From Cladosporium sp. IMV 00045 (Eukaryota > Ascomycota > Dothideomycetes > Cladosporiales > Cladosporiaceae), in contig MSJI02000909.1 of the NCBI GenBank assembly GCA_001931905.2, positions 1-64,000 on the forward strand: a DNA stretch of 64,000 nt, in the 5' to 3' direction. Of the stretch, positions 53,565-63,772 are shown in pieces (position 1 is the stretch's first letter; each line of letters starts with the position of its first letter). The notes beneath the pieces are model-generated. The model was not told the origin of the DNA and did no database searches. It worked only from the letters and a program-made list of their open reading frames with translations. Position numbers and translations under genes: made by a program.

Positions 53565-54089
53565 TTCTACCGAAACTTCAATTCGCTTTCTCGGGTGCAG
53601 AAGTCGCAGCAAGGACTGGACGCGGATTCCCTCGTACCCTATCGAGATCCAGGTCATAGCATAGTGAGCGGGTGTACGCAAGTCAAACCTGCAAAAGCAA
53701 TAACAAATTGGTATTGTGTGGTACCGCTGGCCAGGCGCTTCTGGCGCGGGGTCGAACATCCGCGCGGCGATTCTCGTGTAACCGCAGGACCATGGCGACT
53801 TCTACGCACATAGCATGGCAGGCAAATGATTCACAATATCAACAGACACTCGGAAGAAAAAAATTACTGTCAATGCAGACCGGAATTTCATGCTGTGGCA
53901 GCACACGAATCGATTTTAAAATGTATAATGGTAATCTTATGATGAAGTTCGCTTTAACGCTGCAAGCACATATGGATATTCCAGCATTGTGGCGAAAAAA
54001 GAAAAAACCTGCCGCATGCCAAACAGAAACCTCTTGCTTCTCCCCAAACCCATGCCCGCCTAGAGAGTAATAACCTCATCTCCACCCCC
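53565..54089. other. Intergenic: SET-gene leader and 3' end of the kinase-PHD gene
   Basis: About 525 bp between two genes on the same strand. It has a probable leader intron acceptor at about 53692-53701 and an A/T-rich part at 53850-54010. No separate gene. Confidence 0.5.
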
Positions 54090-55801
54090 TTACTTCCGAG
54101 CGCAGTCTCTGCAAAACCACGCAACATCCTCTGGAGGAGCCTGTTTCAAGCCCGCACAATAGAAATGGAACCACTGCCGCTCGCAATCCGGACTGTCACA
54201 TCCGATCATCGGGCCGGCACTGGGGGAGTCGCAGTAGCAATATCGCTCTGCGTCCTGGTTTTCGATCTGTTTTGACTTTCGTCGAGGTGTGGGAACAACC
54301 ACTGGCTCGCTCGCCTGATCTGCTTGAGGCGTTTCGAGTCTGCTGGTGTTGTCTTTCGTTGTCGATGTTTCGGCCTTTTTGAGTCTTTTGGCCTCGTCCA
54401 GAGTGTCGTTTCGTGATTTCTCAGTCACATCTGCCTTGGGACTGTCTTGCTCGCTGGCCTTTCGTTTCTTGCCATGGCTGCGAGGAGAAGTGTTGGCGTC
54501 GTCGTCTGATTGGATATTATTGCCACCCTCGCTGCCGCTGCCGCTGCTGCTGCTCGCACCCTCGACGTTGGCGATGGGGTCGTGGAGGGCGTTGACGATT
54601 TTTTCCGTCGCCATGTCGTCGCCTTCTTCCGTTTCCTTGACCTCGGGATCTATCCAGCCTTCCGTCCAAGATCCTCCAAAATCGATGATCCAAAGTCTGT
54701 CGTCGTCCTCCGACACCAAAAAATTGTCGGCCTGCAAATCCGAGAAAGGTAGTGTCAGCTTTTTAGGGCGAATTTCATTAAAAGCGCCCGCCCCGGGGGA
54801 GTCGAATTTGAGCTTTTATGACGTGTTTTGTTTTTTCTTACCTTAGCGTCTCCCCAGATTATAGAATGCTCGTGAAGGACGTCCTTCATTCTCGACGCCT
54901 CTGCTGCCCACGCATCGCGCTTTTCCTGTGGAACTTCTGCATCGAGCTTGTATGTCAATGGCACTGGGTTAGGAATATCCTGCTGCAAAAACCCCATGGC
55001 GTGAGACTTGGAATTGCCCGCGGAAACCAAACCTGCGAGTCGAGGAGCGCGTATCTGGTCTGCGATATCTGGTTTGGCGACTCTGTGCAGATGCCACAAC
55101 TCGCGCTTTGTTACTTGTGGTGCAGCAGAATCGACAGCTTTGAAGAAGAACTTTTCACCCGTCTCCTCACACCAAACCTGCGTGGGATGATACGGAGGAG
55201 GCGACCCGCTGCCACCCAACACTGTAAGCTTCGTGGCATCGAAGGACGGCAAACCAATCTCTCGAATGTATTTCGGAAGCGTAATGTCAGGCTTCAACTT
55301 GGCCATCCTGCGCTTCAACTCGGAGGAAGCCTCCAATTCCACCGCAGACAACTCGTCGGCCTTGGAAACCTCCAACTCATAAAAGAACGTATCGGCATCA
55401 TACCACTCCTGCAGATTCGGTTGCTCGTGATCCTTCGCGACCTCACGACGCACCGGATCAAGCATCCAGGATTGGAGAGCCTCTTCCGCATCTTCTGGCG
55501 TGTCTTCCTTGCCGTCTCCTCCCTCTTTGCCTGCAGTCTGCTCCTCCACTGCACTATCGTGTGGACTGTTCGAATTTGTCGCGTCGTTGCTCTTTCTGAA
55601 ATTGGCGATGAGTCTGCGAAACTCGTCGTTGGTACTGCCTTTTCTTGACTTCGATGATCCGCTGAGCTTCTCGGCGTCGGCTATGATGTGCATTCGAACG
55701 TTGTCTTCGGTGTAGACTGTAAGCGCGCAGCTATCGCTGTCGTCGACGAGGAAGTCGAGTACATGATGTGGGCATTGTTGTGTTTGTTCGCGTGTTGACA
55801 T
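54090..55801 (-). CDS. Kinase-like protein fused to a C-terminal ING-type PHD finger
   Basis: Exons are 55801-54842 and 54731-54090. The 110-nt intron joins IIWGDAK to ADNFLVSED across the catalytic loop; total 533 residues. The N-terminal 190 or so residues are polar with an acidic stretch. A kinase-like fold follows, with EKFFFKAV (Lys of the ATP site), HEHSIIWGDAKADN (catalytic-loop equivalent with D and N) and LWIIDFGGSWTEGW (DFG equivalent). After a Ser/Asp/Lys-rich linker (KRKASEQDSPKAD) comes a C4HC3 PHD finger: RYCYCDS, PMIGCDSPDCERQWFHFYCAG, WFCRDC. Its Tyr, Met and Trp sit where ING proteins build the H3K4me3 cage. A nuclear, chromatin-linked kinase is the inference. It lies upstream of the SET gene on the same strand. 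Confidence 0.85.
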
Positions 55802-56918
55802 GTTGTTAGATTACCTCCTTCGACGGGGCGAAACGGGGGAGACGGGAAAGAGACCGAAAAGAAATGGGAGAGAAAGGTAGTACGTAGAAATCAACTATCT
55901 GAACCCATTGACTCCATCCATCGAAGAAGAAGGCCTCCGTCTTATCGAAAATCGTCCTATTTTGTGTCGTCATGACTTTTAGCACGGAACAAGAGACTCA
56001 CAAGCTATCGACAGGTACGACCTGAACCCCCCAGGCCTAAGACAGTCGCGCAAAGATCTATCGTTGGATGGTGACGAACACGAGATCTGGATCTCGCGTT
56101 TAGTGCGTGCGTTAGCGCCGATCTCGCATCGTCGTGATTGATCGGAGGCTGGGAAAGGGTCTCGCGGTTCGTCGGTCGTCATTATTATCATTGTTTGGAC
56201 CATAGATTCCCAATTACTGAGATAGGCTACGATGCATGATATGGTCTAGCTTACTCGTTGAGGTCTCCAAAGCTGGTGTTTGGAAGGTTACATCTATGTT
56301 TGCTCGCGTTGGCAAAGCCAGTGGCGATCCTACTGCGGCAACATCACAGAACTCGACACCAATAGGTAGCGATCTTGATCCATCACCAACACGCGATGGC
56401 GCCATAGGCGAACACGGCTTTACATCATCTTTGAGTGCAGGGAGGAATGTGTATAGCTTCATCCAACAATTCAATTGCGAAGTCACGAAGTCCCTCCGCG
56501 GTCATGCAATAAAGAGCTCAGGTCGAAACCTAACGCTGATCTTCGTTCTAGAGCTATAGGCTTTATTGCACGTATTGGCCTTCCGCACGTTTGGAGATAA
56601 CTATATGCGTACTCTTAACAATTACAGGTTCACCATCCTTCCCAACTTGAGATAGGTCTATGAAGGAAGACTCTAGTCTGGCATCCTCGCCTGTCATAGG
56701 GCCATCCTCCCTTGAGGGGTAGCTGCCCGCAGCAGTGCTTCAACCGAGCTCGAAGACCAAAGGGCGGGGGTTTGGATCTCCATTGTGCCGAATGTGTAAG
56801 AAATACGAAATTGATAAAAGGATCCTGGCAGAAAGTGCTTCGCAATATCTGAACAATTGTCGAGCTGAACAAGCCTCATACCAGATAGCCAGCTCATCAC
56901 GGAACCACAAATCCAACA
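55802..56918. promoter_or_regulatory. Divergent intergenic region (kinase-PHD / GMC oxidoreductase)
   Basis: About 1.1 kb between divergent starts; both promoters should lie here. No ORF with family features. Confidence 0.5.
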
Positions 56919-58950
56919 ATGGCCACCGCAATAAGCACTCTAGACGACTTTCTCGCCCAATCGTACGACTACTTAATCGTTGGCGGCGGCACAGCAGGCC
57001 TCTGCATCGCCGCCCGCCTCACGGAGAACCCGGACGTGAAAGTCGGCGTGCTCGAAGCGGGACAGGACCGAACGGACGATCCGCAAGTCTACACGCCTAG
57101 CCTGTACCCGACCATGATCGGGCGGGAGAAGTACGATTGGTGCTTTGAGACCGTGCCGCAAGACGGCGCGAGTGGGAAGAAGTATTCGATGCCTAGGGGA
57201 AAATTGCTCGGTGGGAGCTCGGGGATTAATTATCTTGTATGTGGCGTGGTGGGAATTGGTTGGGTGGGAAGTGTGGAAGATGCAAGCTGACTGGATGGTA
57301 GATGTACGTTCGAGGCAGTCGGGCTGATTATGACGGGTGGCAGGAGATGGGAAATCCAGGTTGGGATTGGGAGGGCCTTGCGCCCTACTTCCGCAAGCAT
57401 CAGTGCTATGATCCGAACGGGAAAGTGCACCCAGACCCTCAGTTCATGCCTTATGCTGCGAAAGAGAATCATCATGGATCCGATGGGCCGATTCATACCA
57501 GCTTCAATGACTACTACGAGGTAACGTAGAGCCGATTCCTAGTTGCAAATAGCGTGTAGCTGACCTTCTGCCAGCCATTCGAATACGACTTTTGCAAGGC
57601 TGCGTATGAAGTGGGAGGCAAAGCCAGTACGCTCGTCGATGCCTGGTCGGGCGACCACATGGGCTTCTATTCCAGTCTCGCGGCGGTCAACCGCACCACA
57701 GATCCCGGCAGACGAAGCTATGCCGCGACTGGCTATCTGTTGCCCAACATCGGCCGTAGAAACCTGAAGGTTTTGACTGAAGCCATGGCCATCAAGATTA
57801 CGTTGGATGGAGATATTGCCACGGGAATCGAATTCTTCCACAGCGGTCGAACGCACACAATCAAAGCATCGAAAGAGGTCATTCTGGCTGCTGGAGTGAT
57901 CCAAAGTCCACAATTGCTCGAGCTTTCCGGAATTGGAGACCCCGAAGTCTTGAAAACCGCTGGCATCCAAGTCAAGGTTGAAAACAAGTCCGTCGGCGCC
58001 AACTTCCAAGACCACGTACTCGGCGGAATGCTCTACGATCTTGCAGAAGGCGTCAATTCGATGGACTCCCTCCATGGTGCTGAGTACGCCAAAGCACAAG
58101 AGGAGATCTACCGCAAGACTGGCAAAGGTGCATACGGCAGCCCAGGGATGCTGATGGGCTTCGTGAGCTATGCGTCGCTGGTGGACAAGGAGACTCTAGA
58201 GCGCACCATTGCGGAAGTTCGTGAACATTCGACGGCCAAGACTGCATTTGAGAAAGCGCAGGAGGAAGTGATAGTCAAGCAGCTCTCCGATCCCACGTTC
58301 GCCAACATCCAAACCTTCTGTGAGTGTCATGTATGCTCTTTTCCCGCCAAGCGTAATTCTAATTCTAAGCTGCAGGCATTCCATGTCAACTGGACGTCAG
58401 CGCAGGCGACTCTCAAATTGCCTTCTTCTCCGCTCCACCAGAGGGGAAGAATCGCGTCAGCCTTCTCGTATGCCTGGAGCACCCGTTGTCTCGAGGAAGC
58501 GTACACGTCACGTCCGCCGACCCATTTGAAACGCCACGAATCGACACCGGCTACCTCAAGCACCCTGTTGACGCCAAAATCCTCGCTGAAGGCATCAAGT
58601 GGATGGACAAAGTCGCTTCGCAACCGGTGTTGGCGAAAAGCCTCGGCGAGCGCATTCTACCACCTCAGGATGAGCGGATGGAGACCGAGGAACAGAGGAC
58701 TGAGTACGTCAGAAACCACATCTCCACGCAGTATCATCTCATAGGAACGTGCGCTATGGGCGAGGTTCTGGACCAAAGGCTGCGCGTGAAAGGCGTCAAG
58801 AATTTACGGGTGATCGACGCGTCGGTGTTCCCAGGACATGTCAGCGGCAACATAATGGCGACGACGTATGCTGTCGCTGAGAAGGGAGCAGACCTGATCA
58901 AGAAGGATGATGGCCGTTTTTTGACTAAAGTCGACTCTGGGAAAGCTTGA
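56919..58950 (+). CDS. GMC-family FAD oxidoreductase
   Basis: A flavoprotein of the glucose-methanol-choline family (aryl-alcohol, glucose or choline oxidase/dehydrogenase-like). Exons are 56919-57236, 57302-57520, 57575-58319 and 58376-58950; 618 residues. The FAD-binding dinucleotide fold is YLIVGGGTAGLCIAARL ... VGVLEAG (about 18-47). GMC signature 1 is PRGKLLGGSSGINYL-MYVRG, split by intron 1. Signature 2 is GVIQSPQLLELSGIG. The C-terminal catalytic part is YHLIGTCAMG and VFPGHVSGNIMATTYAVAEKGADLI, giving the His-His pair. There is no signal peptide, so the enzyme is probably cytosolic or peroxisomal; the end SGKA is not a PTS1. Substrate unknown. Confidence 0.93.
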
Positions 58951-59021
58951 AGGTAAGAACCGAGAACGCTGGCATATCTGCTGCGAGTCGTGGTGCATGA
59001 TTGAGGTTGCTGTCGTTTGTT

Positions 59022-61508
59022 TCAACGGTACAGATAGTTCTTCTCAAATTTGTTGCCATAGTAATCCAGCTCTTCGCCATCTCTGAACCCGCGAGAAGGT
59101 CTGACGACCTGGATCGCACCATCCCAGTACCCCTCCGTTTCAGGTTCCAGAGCTCCGGCGTCAAGACTTCGTTGATGCGCTAACTTCCGTTCTTTCCTGA
59201 AAGCAGATAGTAGAGCAACATTGTCAATTCTGGGTTTCATGGGTGCTTTTGATTGAGGTTGCGGTGACGGCGTGCCCCAGCCGTTGCCGAAGCTGACTTC
59301 CTTTTCGTTCGAGGTAGTGCCTGCAAACCGACCTGTTTCAATGCTGGGAAAGGCACATTCGTCTGCCTCCCCGAAGAAGCTGAAGTCTGTCTCTGCTGCA
59401 GACCACAGAGCCTCGCTGTCGCGATCCTCTGTCATAGATCTTGTTGATATGTGCTGCCACGGGCTTGCTTGGCCAAATGAGCTTTCTGGCGCCATCTCGA
59501 GGATGATCTTGTTCAAAGCGAAGATCCTGTTCGCAGAGTCTCGCAATGTCGCCGTTTGGCCTTTGCGTCCTGGTGGAAGAGCGTAGTCGAGTCTTGCTTG
59601 TGAGCGTGCGAGCACGGCTTCTTGAGCGCAGTTTTTCACGAATCGAATCAAACGATCAGCTCTTTCACCGTCCTCTGAGAAAGGTGGGAAGTTGGTGATT
59701 ACTAGAGTGCGAAGGTGCGGAAGCATAGCAGGGTGGAGATTGTGACTTTGTGATCGATGAGCATTCAGCCGGGCTTTACGCTCGGTGGCAGCGCTTGATA
59801 GACTCCTCGGACGATTCGTATTTGGGGGCGTAGGGGTTGCTGTTGGGACCTGGGCTTCGATCGGTGATACGGCTCTGATAGTTCCCAGTCCTGTTGCTGA
59901 CATGGTAGCCTCGCTGACAGGAGTATCCGGGCTCAACAACTTCATCGTATCCGTTTCTTCGGCCAGATTGTCCACAACCTCAGGCGCGAGAGCGCTACCT
60001 CTCCTGGCGTCCAGATTCGGCTCAGCAGGAAACACGACGAACTGCATAGGATCAGCTTCAAGCTCGTACTTGGGAGTCTGCTCATCGGTTGGCAGCTCAA
60101 AGATATCATTAGCCGCGCGGTCACCACCCAGTTCGTGGATGTCTCCACGAGGCATTTCAGGGAGGTCATGAGCGCCATCCAACTCAATGCGGCCAGGTAC
60201 GACTTGATCAGGATAAGCATTCGGGACATCTTTCGTGATCAAACTGTGATCCACCTTGAGGTATGTCAACGTATCTTTCGCGTAGTCGTATAGTACTGGC
60301 GTCAGTTTCTCAGCGCCTGGCAACTGCCAGTCGGGCTTGTTTTTTTCATCGTCTGTTACGGACAGGTGTCGCTCAATCGCGCCCGACACTGTTCCAACAT
60401 CGAGCACATGCAGTCTTCCAGATCGGACCAGACCCGACGCACCCTCCACAGAGACTTTGTTGTTAGAGATGTAGAGGTGGGTGATTCCACCCTCTGGTGC
60501 ATCTTCAATGGCAAGTCGGCTCACGAATGCACCAGTGAAAGTACCTCGAAGGAACCCCTCAAACCCATCGCTTTGATAAGTCTCCAGCATTTCTGCTCCG
60601 AGATATGGAAGGAGTGATGGTGATCGTGCTCCATTGGGGACATTCATATCGCCATCCTGCGACGAAGATGGGGTTGTGAAGCAGCCATCGAGCAACAAGC
60701 GGACACCGCGATCAGTGATATGATTATCTCTCACATCAAGGCTTCGCACTGTGCGGCCGATGGCCCACGCTAGCACTTCGATCTCCTCATCGCGTAGGCT
60801 GATCCCTCGCAGCTTCAACACTTGTAGACCGGAGAAACGCCTAAGAGCTCCCATCACACTGACGTCTCGCGCCGGATAGGTATGTGATAAGTCCAGGTAC
60901 ATCAGAGATTCGAAACGCTTGAGCGCCTGCGCAAGCCCGCTGGACGTGACGTTTGGGCATCTCGAGGCGTCCAAGAGCCGCAAGCCGAAGGACGGGATCG
61001 AGTTGAGCGGTGGCTGGAAGATAGAACCTGTTGAGCCAGGAAGCTCCACGGCAAAACTGTGTGGATCTCTTTGAGGGGTGCTCGATTCCGCAGGCTTCGA
61101 TTGCCTGAGAGCCACCAGGGCGGCATGGTCGAAGAAAGGGAGACCTCTCACAATCAGAGATTGGAGATTGGGCAATCTTGAGAGCACATCACGAAGCCAG
61201 TCAGAATGTGGTCCGTTGTAGATCTCGGCATGAGCTGGCGGCAAGTGCAAGGTGTGCGTCTGTGATCTGACGAGCAATCGAGCGGTCTGCAGGGTACGCT
61301 TGAACTTGGTCAGGGCAACATAGACCCGGTCATTCTCAACGCCGAAGTGGGAGGCAGGGTTGCCCCAAAGATGACGTGAGAAGGTGGTGTTCCAGTGACT
61401 GTTGACCAAAGCTGCCGAGCAGAGATCACTGGATGGAATGTAAGCTGCAACAAGGTCGAGGTAGTCGACTAGGGTGGCTTTCTCGTAGGATGGTGGTGCG
61501 GCCTCCAT
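59022..61508 (-). CDS. F-box-like leucine-rich-repeat protein, 828 aa
   Basis: Single exon from MEAAPPSYEKATLVDYLDLV; the frame stays open upstream but without an ATG. The N-terminal 45 residues resemble a degenerate F-box (YLDLVAAYIPSSDLCSAALVNSHW). RNI-type leucine-rich repeats follow: LQSLIVRGLPFFDHAALVAL, LRLLDASRCPNVTSSGLAQAL, LMYLDLSHTYPARD, LQVLKLRGISLRDEEIEVLA and VRSLDVRDNHITDRGVRLLL. A long disordered middle precedes the C-terminal block WDGAIQVVRPSRG ... YYGNKFEKNYLYR, which looks conserved because it is low in disorder and rich in aromatics. An SCF substrate-adaptor role is inference. It is convergent with the GMC gene, 71 bp between stops. Confidence 0.85.
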   Translation of the reverse strand: MEAAPPSYEKATLVDYLDLVAAYIPSSDLCSAALVNSHWNTTFSRHLWGNPASHFGVENDRVYVALTKFKRTLQTARLLVRSQTHTLHLPPAHAEIYNGPHSDWLRDVLSRLPNLQSLIVRGLPFFDHAALVALRQSKPAESSTPQRDPHSFAVELPGSTGSIFQPPLNSIPSFGLRLLDASRCPNVTSSGLAQALKRFESLMYLDLSHTYPARDVSVMGALRRFSGLQVLKLRGISLRDEEIEVLAWAIGRTVRSLDVRDNHITDRGVRLLLDGCFTTPSSSQDGDMNVPNGARSPSLLPYLGAEMLETYQSDGFEGFLRGTFTGAFVSRLAIEDAPEGGITHLYISNNKVSVEGASGLVRSGRLHVLDVGTVSGAIERHLSVTDDEKNKPDWQLPGAEKLTPVLYDYAKDTLTYLKVDHSLITKDVPNAYPDQVVPGRIELDGAHDLPEMPRGDIHELGGDRAANDIFELPTDEQTPKYELEADPMQFVVFPAEPNLDARRGSALAPEVVDNLAEETDTMKLLSPDTPVSEATMSATGLGTIRAVSPIEAQVPTATPTPPNTNRPRSLSSAATERKARLNAHRSQSHNLHPAMLPHLRTLVITNFPPFSEDGERADRLIRFVKNCAQEAVLARSQARLDYALPPGRKGQTATLRDSANRIFALNKIILEMAPESSFGQASPWQHISTRSMTEDRDSEALWSAAETDFSFFGEADECAFPSIETGRFAGTTSNEKEVSFGNGWGTPSPQPQSKAPMKPRIDNVALLSAFRKERKLAHQRSLDAGALEPETEGYWDGAIQVVRPSRGFRDGEELDYYGNKFEKNYLYR

Positions 61509-61985
61509 GCTACCCGTCGTGACATGTGTTTTGGCGTGATATGGAGAGCGAGTCAAGAAGGTTCTCGTGCAAGTCTGAAGGAATATCTCACAGTTGGAGG
61601 ATTGTTGGCATTTGAAGTGAGTCTAAGCGAGCCCAGCGTCGCATGACATCGCCGAAGGATCGAAGGATTAAGCGCTAAACACACAGCCACGACTCGATGC
61701 AGCCTTGTGTAAAGAGTGATTATTATTGGGCAAACGCAATACCAACCCAATGTTTTCTGTCATGCTTGTCGGGTATATCGGGGGTAGACTGATTGATTCC
61801 TGCTAAAGTGCCAATTACGCAATTCTTGTATTACCTCCTAGCATCTTTTACTCCGTTTGCAAGGGCAGCCGAGCAAGAATGGAGGCACATGGCCATTCCG
61901 TGGTTCCACATATGATCAAAATACATAATAAAAATCGCGAAACGATTGAGCAGAATCAGCCTGTGAATGAATCGATACAGAACGC
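61509..61985. other. Intergenic
   Basis: About 480 bp holding the promoter of the LRR gene and the 3' end of PRI1. No coding signal; A/T-rich near 61800-61960. Confidence 0.5.
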
Positions 61986-63500
61986 CTAGAATTCCATGCT
62001 TTCTGCGCCACCCTCTGCATCTCCTCCTTTCCTCTTGCCCTTGCTCTCTTCCTTCAGCAAGTTGGCGACATACCCTCTGAAGTACTCAACGTAAGGCTTC
62101 AGATCTGTCTTCTGCCAGTCGGCCACCTTTGCCTTCTCCTCTTCGCTCATATCGCGGTTTCTCGTGTGCCACTCGTCAATCTGTTGCAACAGCTGAGTGA
62201 CCGTCGGTACGCCTAGCGGGTCGAACTCTTCGACTCGCCGCACATCGATAGGCACACAGACACGTCCAGTGCCGGGATGGACGACGAAAGGCGACTTTAG
62301 TAAATGGTTCTGCTTCTTGGACACTTCGGCGTCTAGACGAGGGTATGTGTATTCGATGCGAATGTCCTGCTTGACGTCCACGAGCTGTTTGGGATTCAGA
62401 GACTTGAGGTTACCCGCTTCTGCGACTGAGTCGATATCGGCCCATTTTTGCGTGCTTGTGCGGTTGGGAGCCGAGTCCCATTTCTTCTGCAATGCTGCCA
62501 CCAGGGTAGGATCGGGAAGCAGATCGAGCAGCTTCTGTGTTTGCTCGGCGGTTTGCCAGGGATCTTGGTCTTCCAGAACGTCATTCTGGAAGTGAGGGTT
62601 GAGGAGCTTCAGGCTTCGCTCAAAATGAGGATGTAGTGGTCTCCTTATGCCCATCCGCTTTCCGTGCTCGTTTCCTGTTACGACGACCAAGTAATTCGCG
62701 ATCGATCGTCTCTTTGCGTCGTCCATTTCGCGCGCGCGCTTGTCGCTCACCCAGGCGTGAGCACCACGTCTTCCTGAGTAAATCCACAGGATGTGCTGGA
62801 AGCCAAAGTCATCCCTCAAAGCAGCATCCACAACTTTGATCGCCATGTTGATGAACTGCCAGCACTTGTTGCAGATCGCCGCGCCTGAGCAGCAGGTACG
62901 AATTGGATCGTAGTCCGTCATATCGATATCGAACACCAGCTCTTTCATGACCGGTCGGAAGCTTCCAGCTTTCAGGACTGTCTTTCGATCGCGCGGGTTG
63001 ATGCTGTACTGAGGTCCGATTTCGAAACGTTCTGGGACGAGTTGGACGCATGCTTTGCGCAAAAGATCGGCCGTTGCGAAGGACTGGTAGCGAACATAGC
63101 GGTCGCCTGAGAGCGTGAATGCAAATTCGCGATGTTGGAAGTCGGGTTGAGGTGTGGCAGAGTGATTCAGCCACTGGAAGAGCGGTCGGAAGGGAAGCAG
63201 GCGTTGGTAGAACTGAGAGAGAATGTTGCTGTCTGAGTATGCAGCTTTCTGTGATGTTGGCTGTGGTTGTGAGCTTTGCCCAGTTTTTGTGGTAGCACTG
63301 GACGAGAACTCGTCGTCATCATCGTCATCATCGAACATCTGTTCAAGATTGTTGGCGGTGGTTTTGGTTGCATCTGGCAGTGTTGAGTCTGGAGTGGTTT
63401 GTGAGTTTTCTTCGGTCTCTGGCGCTTGCGCCGGCGCATTTGACATGACAGTGTCTTCTGTTTCCATGGCCACTGGCGGTGATGAAGTAGAGTGTGGCAT
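61986..63500 (-). CDS. pri1: PRI1, DNA primase small (catalytic) subunit
   Basis: Makes the RNA primers for DNA polymerase alpha at replication origins and lagging strands; nuclear. 504 residues, single exon. The catalytic acidic pair is D191-I-D193 in ELVFDIDMTDYD. The zinc motif has cysteines near 203/204, 210 and 213 (CCSGAAICNKC). Also present are REFAFTLSGDRYVRYQSF, ILWIYSGRRGAHAWVSD and the late motif SPFVVHPGTGRVCVPID. An N-terminal disordered acidic extension of about 85 residues (with DDDDDDD) makes it longer than yeast Pri1 (409 residues). Start at MPHSTSSPP; a second Met is at residue 12. Confidence 0.96.
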   Translation of the reverse strand: MPHSTSSPPVAMETEDTVMSNAPAQAPETEENSQTTPDSTLPDATKTTANNLEQMFDDDDDDDEFSSSATTKTGQSSQPQPTSQKAAYSDSNILSQFYQRLLPFRPLFQWLNHSATPQPDFQHREFAFTLSGDRYVRYQSFATADLLRKACVQLVPERFEIGPQYSINPRDRKTVLKAGSFRPVMKELVFDIDMTDYDPIRTCCSGAAICNKCWQFINMAIKVVDAALRDDFGFQHILWIYSGRRGAHAWVSDKRAREMDDAKRRSIANYLVVVTGNEHGKRMGIRRPLHPHFERSLKLLNPHFQNDVLEDQDPWQTAEQTQKLLDLLPDPTLVAALQKKWDSAPNRTSTQKWADIDSVAEAGNLKSLNPKQLVDVKQDIRIEYTYPRLDAEVSKKQNHLLKSPFVVHPGTGRVCVPIDVRRVEEFDPLGVPTVTQLLQQIDEWHTRNRDMSEEEKAKVADWQKTDLKPYVEYFRGYVANLLKEESKGKRKGGDAEGGAESMEF

Positions 63501-63772
63501 CTCGGTGTGTTTGTGTGCGTGTATGTATGATGTTAGTTGGACGGATGTTCACCACAAGTTGTGAATGTCAAGCCTGCTTCAGAGACGCGTCGCTTCCACT
63601 TTACGGACGCGTTGACTCGCGACTGCGGGGAATTATTTCCCACAGAGCGACCGATCACCAAACTATCGATCGCCCACAATCATTCTTCTTATCAACAACT
63701 CATTGTCAGGAAACCTCATACATGTGAACTTCACATCACTGCACACCACTTCACTTCTGGCACTCATACATA
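63501..63772. promoter_or_regulatory. Divergent promoter region PRI1 / last gene
   Basis: 272 bp between opposite starts. A purine/pyrimidine-mixed spacer; it contains an ACGCGT (63584-63589), the core of the MBF cell-cycle box used by replication genes in yeasts. Function here is inferred. Confidence 0.45.

Noticed and set aside
59022..61556. Longer N-terminus for the LRR protein starting at 61556
   Set aside because: The codon at 61556 is TTG, not ATG; the first ATG is at 61508 and starts the conserved-looking F-box-like segment.
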